DNA of 64,000 nucleotides from Legionella feeleii (GCF_001467625.1 NZ_LNYB01000080.1:130762-194761); one strand, 5' to 3'. Positions 17,787-27,201 are shown, numbered from the stretch's first letter. Notes: a model not told the origin generated them from the letters alone. Translations and numbers: made by a program.

Positions 17787-18899
17787 TTATTGTTCCCGCC
17801 AACTAATATCCAATTGTAGCCGCTGTAACGTATCTAAATAATCAGTGAGGGAAATCTGCCCCATGCAGGCCGTAGCACCGGATAAACGCTGTTCTTCATC
17901 ACTTAATCGCTCCGCGAGTAAAATCGCCGGGACACAGGGTATATAGAGGCCATCACCGTGTTTTGCGTAAATATCAAAGCGTATTTGTTTAACCTCTTGC
18001 TGGTGATCCAAGCCAGAGAGTTCCATATAAAAACCAGTATTATCATGGCCAAATCTATTGAAGCAATGCGAGATTTTAAGGAGCGCTACAGCAGATTTAT
18101 CGAGAGAAGGAAAGAGGTTAAGCCTGACCAGCCAAGACATAAAAAATAAAATTAAATGCAAGGTTCTTAATTCCAGACTCGCCTGAAAGCGAATGGTGTT
18201 TAACTGGGGATAACGTTCGGGAAACAAGGCTAAATCAGGGACATCACAATTACCGAGAAAGCGTTTATTCAATTGCCAGAATTGTTTTAATTGCAAATCT
18301 TGCCAACCATAAATCAGCTGTTTTTTGCCATCAATCAGGGTATAAAAAGGTTTCCCGGCGTAACTTAGAACACCTGCAGTGGTTGCTAGTCCCTGATTGG
18401 TTAATTGCGCCGTTGCGATGGCATAGTCCACTTTCTCAAGGACTGAAAATTGATCAAGATAATGGTCGATAACAGCGCTGGTTAATGCGGGCAGGGAGCT
18501 TGCACCGCTGCAAATGAAAAGATTTTTCTCTTTTGCTTCCGAGTCCAGTTTAGAGATGCCATACACAAAATCCCGTGAATCAGACAAATCAATATAATGA
18601 CAACCTTGCTCCAGACAGGCTTCGGCGACCCGATAGTCCTGGCCTTGGAAAGGACCCGCAGTATGAATAACAAGATCGGGTTGAACCGCTGCAAAGATCG
18701 TTGCCAGGTTTTGCGAAATATCGCAGCGAATGGCCTGGGCAGGATGAATCGGCTCCAGGGTTTTAACAAAGGCCTGCGCCTTCTCAAGGCGTCGCCCGCC
18801 AATGATTAATTGTATATTGGGATTCGTACTCAACACCTTTGCAATATAACGACCAAAATTGCCGTACCCGCCAAGAATGAATACTTTTTTTATTTTCAT
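17787..18899 (-). CDS. Saccharopine dehydrogenase-like NAD(P)-binding protein
   Basis: A 370-residue oxidoreductase. The N-terminus has the Rossmann motif FILGGYGNFGRYIA (residues 8-21) and the second strand IIGGRRLEKA, followed by DLVIHTAGPFQGQDY and SGASSLPALTSAVI, all typical of saccharopine dehydrogenase-like reductases that lack lysine-pathway context. Its substrate is unknown. It sits 84 bases after the monooxygenase gene and 12 bases before the cupin gene on the same strand, suggesting a redox tailoring role in a shared pathway. Confidence 0.82.
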   Translation of the reverse strand: MKIKKVFILGGYGNFGRYIAKVLSTNPNIQLIIGGRRLEKAQAFVKTLEPIHPAQAIRCDISQNLATIFAAVQPDLVIHTAGPFQGQDYRVAEACLEQGCHYIDLSDSRDFVYGISKLDSEAKEKNLFICSGASSLPALTSAVIDHYLDQFSVLEKVDYAIATAQLTNQGLATTAGVLSYAGKPFYTLIDGKKQLIYGWQDLQLKQFWQLNKRFLGNCDVPDLALFPERYPQLNTIRFQASLELRTLHLILFFMSWLVRLNLFPSLDKSAVALLKISHCFNRFGHDNTGFYMELSGLDHQQEVKQIRFDIYAKHGDGLYIPCVPAILLAERLSDEEQRLSGATACMGQISLTDYLDTLQRLQLDISWREQ

Positions 18900-18983
18900 T
18901 TTAATGTCTCTGAAAAACGTCTTGCACCGACGCTTATTGTGCCATCACTATAATTAACAAACGCGAGATTTCAAAATGGGAAT

Positions 18984-20417
18984 TTACTCTTTATTTTTTG
19001 ACCGTAATAGTTGACGTCGATGACGCTCTGTTTCTTTCATCAGGTCTAAGGCCATCGCAGGATTGCTATGCCTCCCTGTCAAGCGAAACCGCGCTGGCGT
19101 GTAAGCGCCATGAATTAACAGGCGGCGAATCCCTGGAGGAAAGGAGTCGGGATTGGGTGCTATACCCAAGCGCTCAGCCAAGGAGATCGTAAATTGTACT
19201 TCGTCGCGATTGGTTGGTGTTTCGGCAATTTCTTTTAGCATCTGCCCGGTTGAAGGCAGGGTATATCGGCCGCTAAATACGGCACAAGCCAATTCTGCCT
19301 GGAGTTCAGCCAGTGGGAATACCGCACCACGCGCCCCCGGGTACATACCAATAAAAGCAATGCCCTTAAAGTCGGTGGGAAAGGTATCTTCAAAAAGTGG
19401 GGATTGTAAGCGCAACGCATCGGGCAGGAAGGATAAATTTCGCTGGTAACCGGTGCAGAAAATAACGCAGTCAAAATCAAGGCGATCACCGTTTTGTAGG
19501 GTAACGCTGGTTTTGTTGAACTGCTTGATATCGCCCCGTACAGGTTTCAGTTTACCGCTACGAACCCAATGCAAATACTCATCTGCAATGACAAAATCGA
19601 CGGGTGAGTGAGGGTACATACGCCATTCAGGACATTCATTTTGCTCAGCGCAATGCTCAAGCATCCGTTGATATTGTTCTTCGTTTGAAAGTACTTCTTG
19701 TGCATCGGCATAAGATTTCAAAAGATCTCTCGGCAGCAGAGGGCCATTATTTTTGGGATCGCAGGAGCGGTATCTTTTGACCATCCAACGCTCTTTACGA
19801 ATCAGGTGAATCACCGAGGTCATTTTTGCCAATTCTTCTGCAATGGAAGTACCGCTTAATGAACCGCCTACCACTAACACCGTTTTATCTTTAAAGGTTT
19901 CTGGACCGCGATATTTTGCGCTATGGAGCATGTTGTCTTTTAATGTCTCCAATCCTTGAAAAGGGGGAATAAAAGGATGGGAAAATTTACTGGTACAAAT
20001 CAGGACCGAATCGAAGCATGCTTCTTGAGTTTGCTTATGATCGGTTTGCCAGCGCACAAGCCAGTGTCTATCTTTAGGGACTATTTGAATAATTTGTGAG
20101 TTAAATTGAATATAAGGCTCAAGCTTATGATGCCGGGCATAATGACATAAATAGTCATAAACCTCTTGAGTGGTAGGGAAATCACTGGCCTCCTTAGGCC
20201 AACTGAAATCAGAAAAAGTTCCTGTATGGCGAGAGATATTAACCCGCATGCCGGGCCAGGCCGTACTTGCATCATCAATGCCTCGTTTATCCGGACCCCA
20301 AACGCCACCCAGCCGGTAGGACCTTTCAAAAAGGGTTGGGGCTAATCCCTCTTTAATGGCTGCGACAGTGGAAGTCAGGCCTGATGGACCCGCGCCAATA
20401 ATAGCTATTTTGTGCAT
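18984..20417 (-). CDS. Flavin-containing monooxygenase
   Basis: A 477-residue FMO/Baeyer-Villiger-type enzyme. GAGPSG (residues 8-13) binds FAD, the second Rossmann motif VVGGSLSGTSIAEEL (about 175-190) binds NADPH, between them lies the FMO signature region LHSAKYRGPE, and CTGYQRNL is the C-terminal TGY motif. It would oxygenate a soft nucleophile or ketone with NADPH and oxygen. The start at 20417 (MHKIAIIG) has AGAGAAAG upstream; a TTG five codons earlier is less likely. It lies 160 bases downstream of the stop of the double-glycine peptide gene, in the same direction. Confidence 0.88.
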   Translation of the reverse strand: MHKIAIIGAGPSGLTSTVAAIKEGLAPTLFERSYRLGGVWGPDKRGIDDASTAWPGMRVNISRHTGTFSDFSWPKEASDFPTTQEVYDYLCHYARHHKLEPYIQFNSQIIQIVPKDRHWLVRWQTDHKQTQEACFDSVLICTSKFSHPFIPPFQGLETLKDNMLHSAKYRGPETFKDKTVLVVGGSLSGTSIAEELAKMTSVIHLIRKERWMVKRYRSCDPKNNGPLLPRDLLKSYADAQEVLSNEEQYQRMLEHCAEQNECPEWRMYPHSPVDFVIADEYLHWVRSGKLKPVRGDIKQFNKTSVTLQNGDRLDFDCVIFCTGYQRNLSFLPDALRLQSPLFEDTFPTDFKGIAFIGMYPGARGAVFPLAELQAELACAVFSGRYTLPSTGQMLKEIAETPTNRDEVQFTISLAERLGIAPNPDSFPPGIRRLLIHGAYTPARFRLTGRHSNPAMALDLMKETERHRRQLLRSKNKE

Positions 20418-20577
20418 CTTTCTCTGATCCAATACTGAGAAAAACCAGTAAAAAGAATCGTTGGTTAGTGGAGAATAGATGATAAATGTAAACTTATCTG
20501 TTTGCGAATACCATTAGCCTGATTAGTCTATTTCTCGTCAGGACCAGCCATTTGTCTTTTGCCATTCAGGATAATAC

Positions 20578-20742
20578 TTACTCTCTCCAGCGCCTAACGC
20601 CTGTTGGCTTCATTACTAACCTGTCAACTCTTGCCCTGTCGACTCTTTCTCCTTCCGCACCACCTGATATTTCCTTCAGCTCTTTATCAGATAATTTATT
20701 TAACTTTTTCTCGGTAGGTTGTTTGTCTTTTCTCTTCGTCAT
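20578..20742 (-). CDS. Small peptide precursor with double-glycine leader
   Basis: A 54-codon gene on the minus strand. The product starts MTKRKDKQPTEKKLNK and continues LSDKELKEISGG (residues 17-28), which matches the double-glycine leader consensus of C39-peptidase-processed bacteriocins and signalling peptides (L at -12, S at -11, E at -8, L at -7, I at -4, G-G at -2/-1). Cleavage after GG would release a 26-residue core beginning AEGERVDRARVD and ending GVRRWRE, strongly charged, with no Cys and one Trp. The ATG has GGAG at 8 bases spacing and a perfect TATAAT -10 box 30 bases upstream overlapping an operator-like palindrome. No C39 transporter gene is in the window. A frame on the opposite strand over the same bases has no ribosome binding site. 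Confidence 0.7.
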   Translation of the reverse strand: MTKRKDKQPTEKKLNKLSDKELKEISGGAEGERVDRARVDRLVMKPTGVRRWRE

Positions 20743-20771
20743 AGCGGTTCTCCGTATTGGTACTAAGGAAA

Positions 20772-20793
20772 ATTATAGACCACATGGTCTATA
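20772..20793 (-). promoter_or_regulatory. Promoter -10 box overlapped by a perfect palindromic operator
   Basis: TATAGACCACATGGTCTATA (20774-20793) is a 9-bp perfect inverted repeat with a 2-base spacer. Read on the minus strand it runs straight into TATAAT (20777 down to 20772), a consensus -10 element for the peptide gene; the -35 is weak. Such a site is typical of TetR-type or other dimeric repressors blocking RNA polymerase. No TetR-like gene lies nearby. Confidence 0.6.
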
Positions 20794-20896
20794 CTTGCTC
20801 ACTCAAGCAAGCGGCGAAAGGTTGAACAAAAGCTATACCAACTGTTAAAATCGAGAGATTAATTTTTCTTAGACCGCTTTCTTGTAGACATTTGGC

Positions 20897-22450
20897 ATGC
20901 CTTTATCACCAATAAATCAAATAAAAGACTCCTTCTTTTACAAAGCCTCCAGGCGGCAAGGCCATTTTGATTTCAGGGCTGATGATTTTAAATTAAATCA
21001 ACTGGATGCAGAGTTTGCGTCGATGTATCAGCTCTTTATGTCCAATAAAACCCGTTGGGAAAATGACCGTCAAAATGAAATCGTCCTCATGGTAGATGCT
21101 TTATGTGATTTGATGATTCAATATTATGAATCCCATTTTGTGCAGGCGAAGTCAGATGAGCTTAAGAAAAAGAAACGTGAAATAACGATTTTTAGAAACA
21201 ATAATCCTTTATCCGGCAATCAAAACGATAAAAATCACACAGGCACCTTCCTCTGGAATAGCGCGATCGATAAGTTCCTGGATTTTGCCCGTTCCTTAAT
21301 CAGTACCGCCAAATTAAATGACCATTTGTCTCGTTTGGATGACTACCGTACTTATTGGAATAACTGTCACAACCTTGCACACCATGTCGTGCTGTCGCTG
21401 CAACCGGCACTGCCTGATTTTATTGAGGGGATAAACAGGAAACTGGGCAACCATTACAGTACGGATGATTTCCTGCAAATACTCAATAAACCAAATAATT
21501 TTTTATCCGCCCTCAGTGTGGGGATCTATTCCTCCCGTTTCATGATTAACCTCGTGGTAATGTGCAAATATACTATTCAGGCTCATCTGGGTAACCAATT
21601 ATCCAGTGAAAAAGTTTTCCTGGATGAGCTGGAACAACGTGGTTTTACGATGTTAAATGACATCGTTTGGGGTACCGTAAATTTATTAATATACCGCCAG
21701 GAAATGTTTCGTTTATCAACAGCAGCGATAGTCAATACCGTTGCTGTTTCTTTGGTTTTTAATGTCGCGCTGGTAGTAACCCATTGGTTATTTGACGCAA
21801 CAAGACATCATGGCCGGATCCAGGAATTAGAAAAACAAACGGAAAATTTGCCTGCCGATTCGCAAAAAATGGCAATCATTCAGCGCCAAATGGATATATT
21901 ACAGGATGAGTGGGACGCTCAATCAGCCTATTATGCGTTTAACTTCACCGCTGCCTGCTGTCAGGCTGTTGGATTTGGCGTGATTTTCCTGTTGTTTGGC
22001 AGTCTTTCCCTGACTTATGTTTTCAGTATGATGTTAGGCTCCGCCCTATACGCCACTGCCAATGAATTCAAACAGTGTGCCCAGGCAAACCTCGCTGTAC
22101 AACGGGAGTTATTAAACGGCCAACAGGCCAACGATCCAACACACCGGAAACTACTCACCGAATTAACCCTGGAACGCCATAACGCCAATGCCCATTTCTG
22201 GAAAAATCTAGTTTATAATACAGCAGGGCCGACTTTTATCGTCACTGTCGCTGCCATATCCTGGCCCGCTGCTTTACTCATTACAGCAGCCTACCTCGCA
22301 TACCAATCGACACATACCAATCAACAAAAGCGTTCTGAAACCCACGAGGATAAACCTGGCATTTATCGTCTGTTTACTCCGCTGCCTGAGGCTGAAAATC
22401 ATGACAGGCTGACAAATGGAGTCCCTCGACAACCGTATAGCGCTTATTAA
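20897..22450 (+). CDS. Large hypothetical membrane protein
   Basis: A 517-residue protein, unrecognised. The first 270 residues are soluble and helical. Two hydrophobic hairpins follow: about residues 275-300 (TAAIVNTVAVSLVFNVALVV) and 345-385 (AACCQAVGFGVIFLLFGSLS and onward), separated by a charged coiled-coil segment, and a third near 440-465 (TFIVTVAAISWPAALLITAA). The C-terminus is a polar tail. This pattern of helical N-terminus and paired membrane helices resembles Legionella-specific membrane proteins and possible Dot/Icm substrates. It is divergent from the peptide operon, with 154 bases between the starts. Its ribosome binding site is weak. Confidence 0.7.
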   Translation: MPLSPINQIKDSFFYKASRRQGHFDFRADDFKLNQLDAEFASMYQLFMSNKTRWENDRQNEIVLMVDALCDLMIQYYESHFVQAKSDELKKKKREITIFRNNNPLSGNQNDKNHTGTFLWNSAIDKFLDFARSLISTAKLNDHLSRLDDYRTYWNNCHNLAHHVVLSLQPALPDFIEGINRKLGNHYSTDDFLQILNKPNNFLSALSVGIYSSRFMINLVVMCKYTIQAHLGNQLSSEKVFLDELEQRGFTMLNDIVWGTVNLLIYRQEMFRLSTAAIVNTVAVSLVFNVALVVTHWLFDATRHHGRIQELEKQTENLPADSQKMAIIQRQMDILQDEWDAQSAYYAFNFTAACCQAVGFGVIFLLFGSLSLTYVFSMMLGSALYATANEFKQCAQANLAVQRELLNGQQANDPTHRKLLTELTLERHNANAHFWKNLVYNTAGPTFIVTVAAISWPAALLITAAYLAYQSTHTNQQKRSETHEDKPGIYRLFTPLPEAENHDRLTNGVPRQPYSAY

Positions 22451-22532
22451 AATCCAATTTCTGAAGCTGCGAAGAAGCAATGACGATGCTACAACTGCAA
22501 ACTTGCTTTCATCACTGCTGTTTTTAATCTTG

Positions 22533-23612
22533 TCATTTGTTCCCGGTTTCACACATGGCTTGCAGAATATCAAGAAAGGGTTTGGTCGCTGCACCAAGGC
22601 GGCCATCCTTGAGAATCTCTAATTCCCCTGCAGTAATGGGATTTTTATTAATACCATCCAAGGTTTTGATCACTTTAGTTGCTGTACAAATCTTGTCTTC
22701 CGCACTAAATCGTGATTTCAACCACATCAATTTATATCTGAGTTTTAAAGGGTCAGGATTTATATTGGTTTCGTCGTAGTTATCTTCTTCATTTAAAACA
22801 GTCTCAGCCTCTTCTGCTCGTGCTTTGATGTAGCATTGCAAAACGTATTTGAGCCTTTCCTCAGGCGCTGCAGACTCGGCAGGTTTCGTATAGGTCGTTG
22901 CAATTGCTGCAGAACAGATTTGTTTAAACACTTGTTCCTGACTCAGGTTTTCTTCCACATCCCCTGCGTGAGTAGATGGCAACTCATTGACGGGGTCTAC
23001 TCCTCTTTTGAATTGACTTAATTCTTGCAATTCCTCCTGATTAAGCTCTCCGTCTGGATTGTGTATGGCTAATTCCCTGAGAGGGGGATCCTCGGAAAAG
23101 TACGGATAATAAATAGCCTTCCTGCGAGATTGACTGAAATCCTGTAATTTTTCCGGTTCCCTGTTTAATTCGAAAACAATATCCAGGGTGGGATCACAGA
23201 TAACCCTATCCTCCTCACTCCCCAAACTGACTACGATATGTGTGCTGCCATTAACCCCAAGGACAGTCAGATTTATTTCTGCAAGTTGTTCAGGGTAATT
23301 GTTCTGGATATAGTGGAAGGCCAGTGTGGCAAATTCGCCACAATGGCCTATTCCTTTTTCTAAAACAAGGAGTTCTAGGGCGTGCCTTCTAATTGACTGA
23401 CCGCGTTCAGAGTGTTCGTCGACACCTTTATACTGACAAAAAACTTCCCATAACTCATCCGCTTGAGCTCGCATATCAGCAACGTTTTGCTCATAAAGCT
23501 CAGGATAGTTGTCTTGCAGTTCATCGCCGCCAGGTATCCCACCTTGCCTGATGTGTTCCCTGGCATATGCACAGGCCTCTCGCGCTATGTTCAGAAGCTC
23601 AGAATTATCCAT
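22533..23612 (-). CDS. Putative papain/transglutaminase-fold cysteine hydrolase
   Basis: A 359-residue soluble protein. A Cys-His-Asp arrangement typical of transglutaminase-like and papain-like enzymes is visible: C91 at the start of a helix (GIGHCGEFATLAFHYI), H125 in a strand (VNGSTHIVVSL) and D140 in the next strand (VICDPTLDIV). The spacing fits this fold. The C-terminal half is helical and acidic with no recognised domain. There is no signal peptide. Such small cysteine hydrolase domains are common among type IV effectors, so it could be a protease, deamidase or transglutaminase delivered to host cells; that is inference. Its 3' end converges with the preceding membrane protein gene. 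Confidence 0.65.
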   Translation of the reverse strand: MDNSELLNIAREACAYAREHIRQGGIPGGDELQDNYPELYEQNVADMRAQADELWEVFCQYKGVDEHSERGQSIRRHALELLVLEKGIGHCGEFATLAFHYIQNNYPEQLAEINLTVLGVNGSTHIVVSLGSEEDRVICDPTLDIVFELNREPEKLQDFSQSRRKAIYYPYFSEDPPLRELAIHNPDGELNQEELQELSQFKRGVDPVNELPSTHAGDVEENLSQEQVFKQICSAAIATTYTKPAESAAPEERLKYVLQCYIKARAEEAETVLNEEDNYDETNINPDPLKLRYKLMWLKSRFSAEDKICTATKVIKTLDGINKNPITAGELEILKDGRLGAATKPFLDILQAMCETGNK

Positions 23613-23871
23613 AGAGAAAAATAGGGCAATTGATTGATCATTATATACGATATATCCACTATTTGCTGGCTACTGGAACGTTCCTCTTTTTGTTTGAAGT
23701 CATAGCCAGGATGGGGCAAGGACTTTCTGAGGCCTGGCAAAAACCTGGCCTTTTGCGTCCATTTCCTCCCCCTGCCTAAGGCCAAATCATGCTGGGTTGA
23801 CCGATGCTTCCTTTACAACGGGGCGACGCTTGTTAAAATTCAAGTTCTGAAGCACGAGTTAGGAATAGGAC

Positions 23872-24768
23872 ATGCTGATTAATCACGATGAATTACGATG
23901 CTACAAAGAAATCGAACTCAGCGAGCAGGGAAAACTGCAATTCTTTTTAAACAAACACAGCACTAAAGAGGGAACCTGGGGTCTGTTGCAACTAAGGGAA
24001 GGTGAAATCGATTTTATTTTTCTTAATGGCGCTGAAGAAGAGTTAGCACGGCATCGGGTTAATCAGCAGGAACCCCAATTATTAATACCACCAGCTTCCT
24101 GGCATAAAATCGTCCCACTCAGTGACAATTGGCGCGCATCACTCCAGTTTTATTGCAAGCCACAGCGCTATTTCTCTAAAAAATATGGCCTTCCCCAAAT
24201 CCACAGTGACTTGTTGCAGGTGTACCAAACCTATCTTCACCAGCAAGAAAAAATGGCCGTACTGGATGTAGGATGTGGCTCCGGGAGGAATCCCTTATTT
24301 TTGGCATCATTAGGGCACTCCGTAACGGGCATGGACATCAATGAAACCGCCATGCAACAAATAACCGAGATAGCTCAGAAAGAAGGGCTGACAACGGTTC
24401 AAACGATTATCCATGACTTCAATTTGCCATTAAATCCAGCCCATCAAGCCTATGATTTTGTCTACTCAACGGTTACCTTGCAATTTTTAAATGCGAAACG
24501 CATCCCGGCGTTGTTAACTGAACTCCAACAAATGACCGCCCCTCAAGGCTTTCATTTCCTGGTTTTTCCAATCAAGGCAGAGCCCTATATTTACCCCTCA
24601 TCGTTTAGTTTTTTAGCAGAGAAAGACGAGCTGTATCATTTTTACCAGGATTGTGGCTGGTCAATTCTGGAATACAAAGAAACGGTAGGCAACCTTCATA
24701 AACTGGATGAGCATGGGAAACCTATCCAGGGCTTATTTGGTTTCCTCTTTGCGCAAAAACTGAGATAA
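23872..24768 (+). CDS. tehB: SAM-dependent methyltransferase TehB (long form)
   Basis: A 298-residue protein with two parts. Residues 1-90 are the cupin-like TehB N-terminal domain (DUF1971), and residues about 100-298 form a class I methyltransferase with VLDVGCGSGRNPLFLASLGH as motif I and GMDINETAM as the acidic strand. TehB methylates tellurite and selenium compounds using S-adenosylmethionine and is linked to tellurite resistance; in natural settings it is more likely a detoxifier of soft nucleophiles. No tehA is adjacent. AGGAATAGG precedes the ATG. Confidence 0.88.
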   Translation: MLINHDELRCYKEIELSEQGKLQFFLNKHSTKEGTWGLLQLREGEIDFIFLNGAEEELARHRVNQQEPQLLIPPASWHKIVPLSDNWRASLQFYCKPQRYFSKKYGLPQIHSDLLQVYQTYLHQQEKMAVLDVGCGSGRNPLFLASLGHSVTGMDINETAMQQITEIAQKEGLTTVQTIIHDFNLPLNPAHQAYDFVYSTVTLQFLNAKRIPALLTELQQMTAPQGFHFLVFPIKAEPYIYPSSFSFLAEKDELYHFYQDCGWSILEYKETVGNLHKLDEHGKPIQGLFGFLFAQKLR

Positions 24769-24807
24769 CCACGGATTAAATCAGAACAAGGCCAACGAGT
24801 CAGGGAA

Positions 24808-24830
24808 AGCCAAAGCAAGGGGCTTTGGCT
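24808..24830. terminator. Hairpin between convergent tehB and norB
   Basis: Perfect 9-bp stem AGCCAAAGC / GCTTTGGCT with a 5-base loop, placed between the stop codons of two convergent genes. No T run on either side. Confidence 0.4.
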
Positions 24831-24876
24831 GTCTCGCAAAAATAAGCGCTCTAGACAATCAATTTATTTTAAACGC

Positions 24877-27201
24877 TTAATCAGTCATAACCCTGGCAGG
24901 CATGCTACGTGCCCGAGCCAATTTTGGAAAAAATGGCCGCAATTTAATGAAGAAATCGTACGCCATTAATAATGCACCCAGCGCAAATACCACATCCCCG
25001 GGAAGGCGTAACCATTGCCATAACAAGGTGGTATTGTAAAACTCAAGACTTCTTGCGTGGGCAAGCCCATTTTCATAAACATCCATCAATTGAGCCCAAC
25101 CAATGGGGAAGAAATTTAAAAAAATCCATAGAACCAGACCGGCGTTATAAAGCCAGAATGCCCATACCCCTAACCGGTCACTCCAGATCAGTTGATTCCC
25201 TGCCGCATAACGCAGGCAAAAATAAATTAACCCCAGTGCGAGTAAACCAAACGCGCCGAATAAGGCGGTGTGGGCATGATTCAGGCTAAGGAAGGTACCG
25301 TGCTCATAAAAATTGACTAGCGGGGCATTCAGTGTCCCGCCGCCGAATACCCCTGCTCCGACAAAATTCCAAAAAGCCGCGCCGAGAATATAAAGATAAG
25401 CCAACTTATAAGTAAAATTACCTTGTTTCCTGATGCGTTGATAATCCTCAATCGCATCAATAATTAACAGGACGAGTGGCAATACTTCAATAAATGAAAA
25501 CATGGTTCCCAACGGTATCCAGATATCGGGTGTACCCGTCCAATACCAATGGTGTCCTGTACCAATAACGCCGCCAAGAAAAATCAGGATTGACTCAAGC
25601 AGTACAATACGTTCCGCTAACCGTCTGGAAACTAATCCGGTCCCCATTAAAAGATAGGCCGTTGCGCAGGCGGTAAAAAATTCAAAGGACTGTTCTACCC
25701 AAAGATGCACAACCCACCAACGCCAAAAATCAGTGATGGTGAAGGATTTTTCAATGCCCGTTAAAGGGATCATACCAAAACAATACAGTACCGCGACGTT
25801 GATTGTGCTTGCCCAAAAAAGATGTTCCAGACGGATTCGACCAGTCCAGAACTCCACGGTGGCTGTTTTTAGTTGCTCCCAGGTCGGCCACATACCCCTG
25901 AAAACAATAAAACTCCAGAGAAACAGGCCGATACAAAAGCCGATTTGCCAGAGCCTGCCCAGTTGAATATAGGACAAGCCCTGATTACCCAACCAAAACC
26001 AGACAGGATTTACATAGCCCATAATGCCAAGATAATTGCCAAGAATCGCTCCACCAACCACCAATAGCGTGACCCAAAACAGCAAATCGACTAAAAACCC
26101 CTGTCCTTTGGCTTCCTTGCCGCTAATGATGGGCGCGAGAAATATAGCCGCGCTAATCCAGGAAAGCCCTATCCAGATAATGGGTGTTTGCGTATGGACA
26201 TCACGCAGGAAATTGAATGGCAAAAAGGCATTAATAGAGAGGCCATAAAACCCATCCCGTTCGGTATAGTAGTGCGCCATGATCGCACCAACCAGGATTT
26301 GGGTTAATAGAAAAACGGCCACAATAGCAAAATACTGGCCCAATTTTCGCTGACTGTGTGTAAGCGGTTTAAAGCCTAAAAGGACAGGGCTCTTGACGCC
26401 CGTATCCACTTCGCTTAAATAGCGATGATAGACATAAAGCACCGCCCCAAAACCAAGGAATACAAAGCAAAAGGAAATCCAGGTCCAGTAGAAAGTTGCG
26501 GAGGTGGGGAGATTGCCCATGGTTGGCTCATGCGGCCAGTTATTCGTATAGGAATAATTTTTCCCAGGTCGGTGGGCAATGGTGGTCAGCGAGGAATAAA
26601 TTAAAAAACTGGCCGTTTGTAACGCGCTTTGATTGTCCAGACTATAGGCGCGGGTGTAACCCGTTTCAAAATTATGGTTAAGAAGTGCCTGCGATATGTC
26701 GACTTGCAATTGCCTGACAGCCTTTACAACAGGGGGTAATAAAATGGCTGTGCTTTGATCGAGTCTTATTCCATGCAAAAGTTGCTGCATCTTGTTACGA
26801 GTAACGTATTGGTCCCCCGCTGATAAATTGGCAAAGGATTTCCCAAAATCTGTTTGCGCGATGTTTTCTTCAATTAATCGTCCAAGCTGGACAAGGTACT
26901 TCGCAGTGAAATCCTCACCGAAATACGAGCCCATACCATATAGGCTACCGTAATCCATCAGATCAGCACGCTGAAAACCCGCTTTGCCCGCAATGATATC
27001 GTCGGCAGTAATGATAGTCTCGCCGGATTCACTGATAAATTTCGTCGGTAATGGCGGGGCTAGTTGATAAGTCTTGACTGTACCCCATATCAGGATCATA
27101 AAGCAGATGATTGCAGTTATCAGAAGAATCCATTTTAAAACGGCGGCGACTTTATCAGTTTCGATGTTGTCTTTTATTTCCGATGAAAAAATAGTACTCA
27201 T
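24877..27201 (-). CDS. norB: Quinol-dependent nitric oxide reductase (qNOR)
   Basis: A 774-residue single-subunit nitric oxide reductase. The N-terminal 230 residues form the extra periplasmic, cytochrome c-like domain without a heme c motif (no CxxCH), which separates qNOR from the two-subunit NorBC. The rest is a 12-helix heme-copper oxidase core with WRWWVVHLWVEQSFEFF, GTGHHWYWTGTPD and NHAHTALFGAFG, which supply heme and non-heme iron histidines. It reduces NO to N2O with quinol in the inner membrane and protects against host or environmental NO. AGGGA lies 8 bases before the ATG. No NsrR or NorR gene is nearby. Confidence 0.93.
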   Translation of the reverse strand: MSTIFSSEIKDNIETDKVAAVLKWILLITAIICFMILIWGTVKTYQLAPPLPTKFISESGETIITADDIIAGKAGFQRADLMDYGSLYGMGSYFGEDFTAKYLVQLGRLIEENIAQTDFGKSFANLSAGDQYVTRNKMQQLLHGIRLDQSTAILLPPVVKAVRQLQVDISQALLNHNFETGYTRAYSLDNQSALQTASFLIYSSLTTIAHRPGKNYSYTNNWPHEPTMGNLPTSATFYWTWISFCFVFLGFGAVLYVYHRYLSEVDTGVKSPVLLGFKPLTHSQRKLGQYFAIVAVFLLTQILVGAIMAHYYTERDGFYGLSINAFLPFNFLRDVHTQTPIIWIGLSWISAAIFLAPIISGKEAKGQGFLVDLLFWVTLLVVGGAILGNYLGIMGYVNPVWFWLGNQGLSYIQLGRLWQIGFCIGLFLWSFIVFRGMWPTWEQLKTATVEFWTGRIRLEHLFWASTINVAVLYCFGMIPLTGIEKSFTITDFWRWWVVHLWVEQSFEFFTACATAYLLMGTGLVSRRLAERIVLLESILIFLGGVIGTGHHWYWTGTPDIWIPLGTMFSFIEVLPLVLLIIDAIEDYQRIRKQGNFTYKLAYLYILGAAFWNFVGAGVFGGGTLNAPLVNFYEHGTFLSLNHAHTALFGAFGLLALGLIYFCLRYAAGNQLIWSDRLGVWAFWLYNAGLVLWIFLNFFPIGWAQLMDVYENGLAHARSLEFYNTTLLWQWLRLPGDVVFALGALLMAYDFFIKLRPFFPKLARARSMPARVMTD

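Noticed and set aside
20552..20848. 98-codon plus-strand frame over the peptide gene
   Set aside because: TTG start without Shine-Dalgarno, low-complexity Ser/Leu composition typical of an antisense shadow; the minus-strand frame has promoter, ribosome binding site and a known leader pattern.
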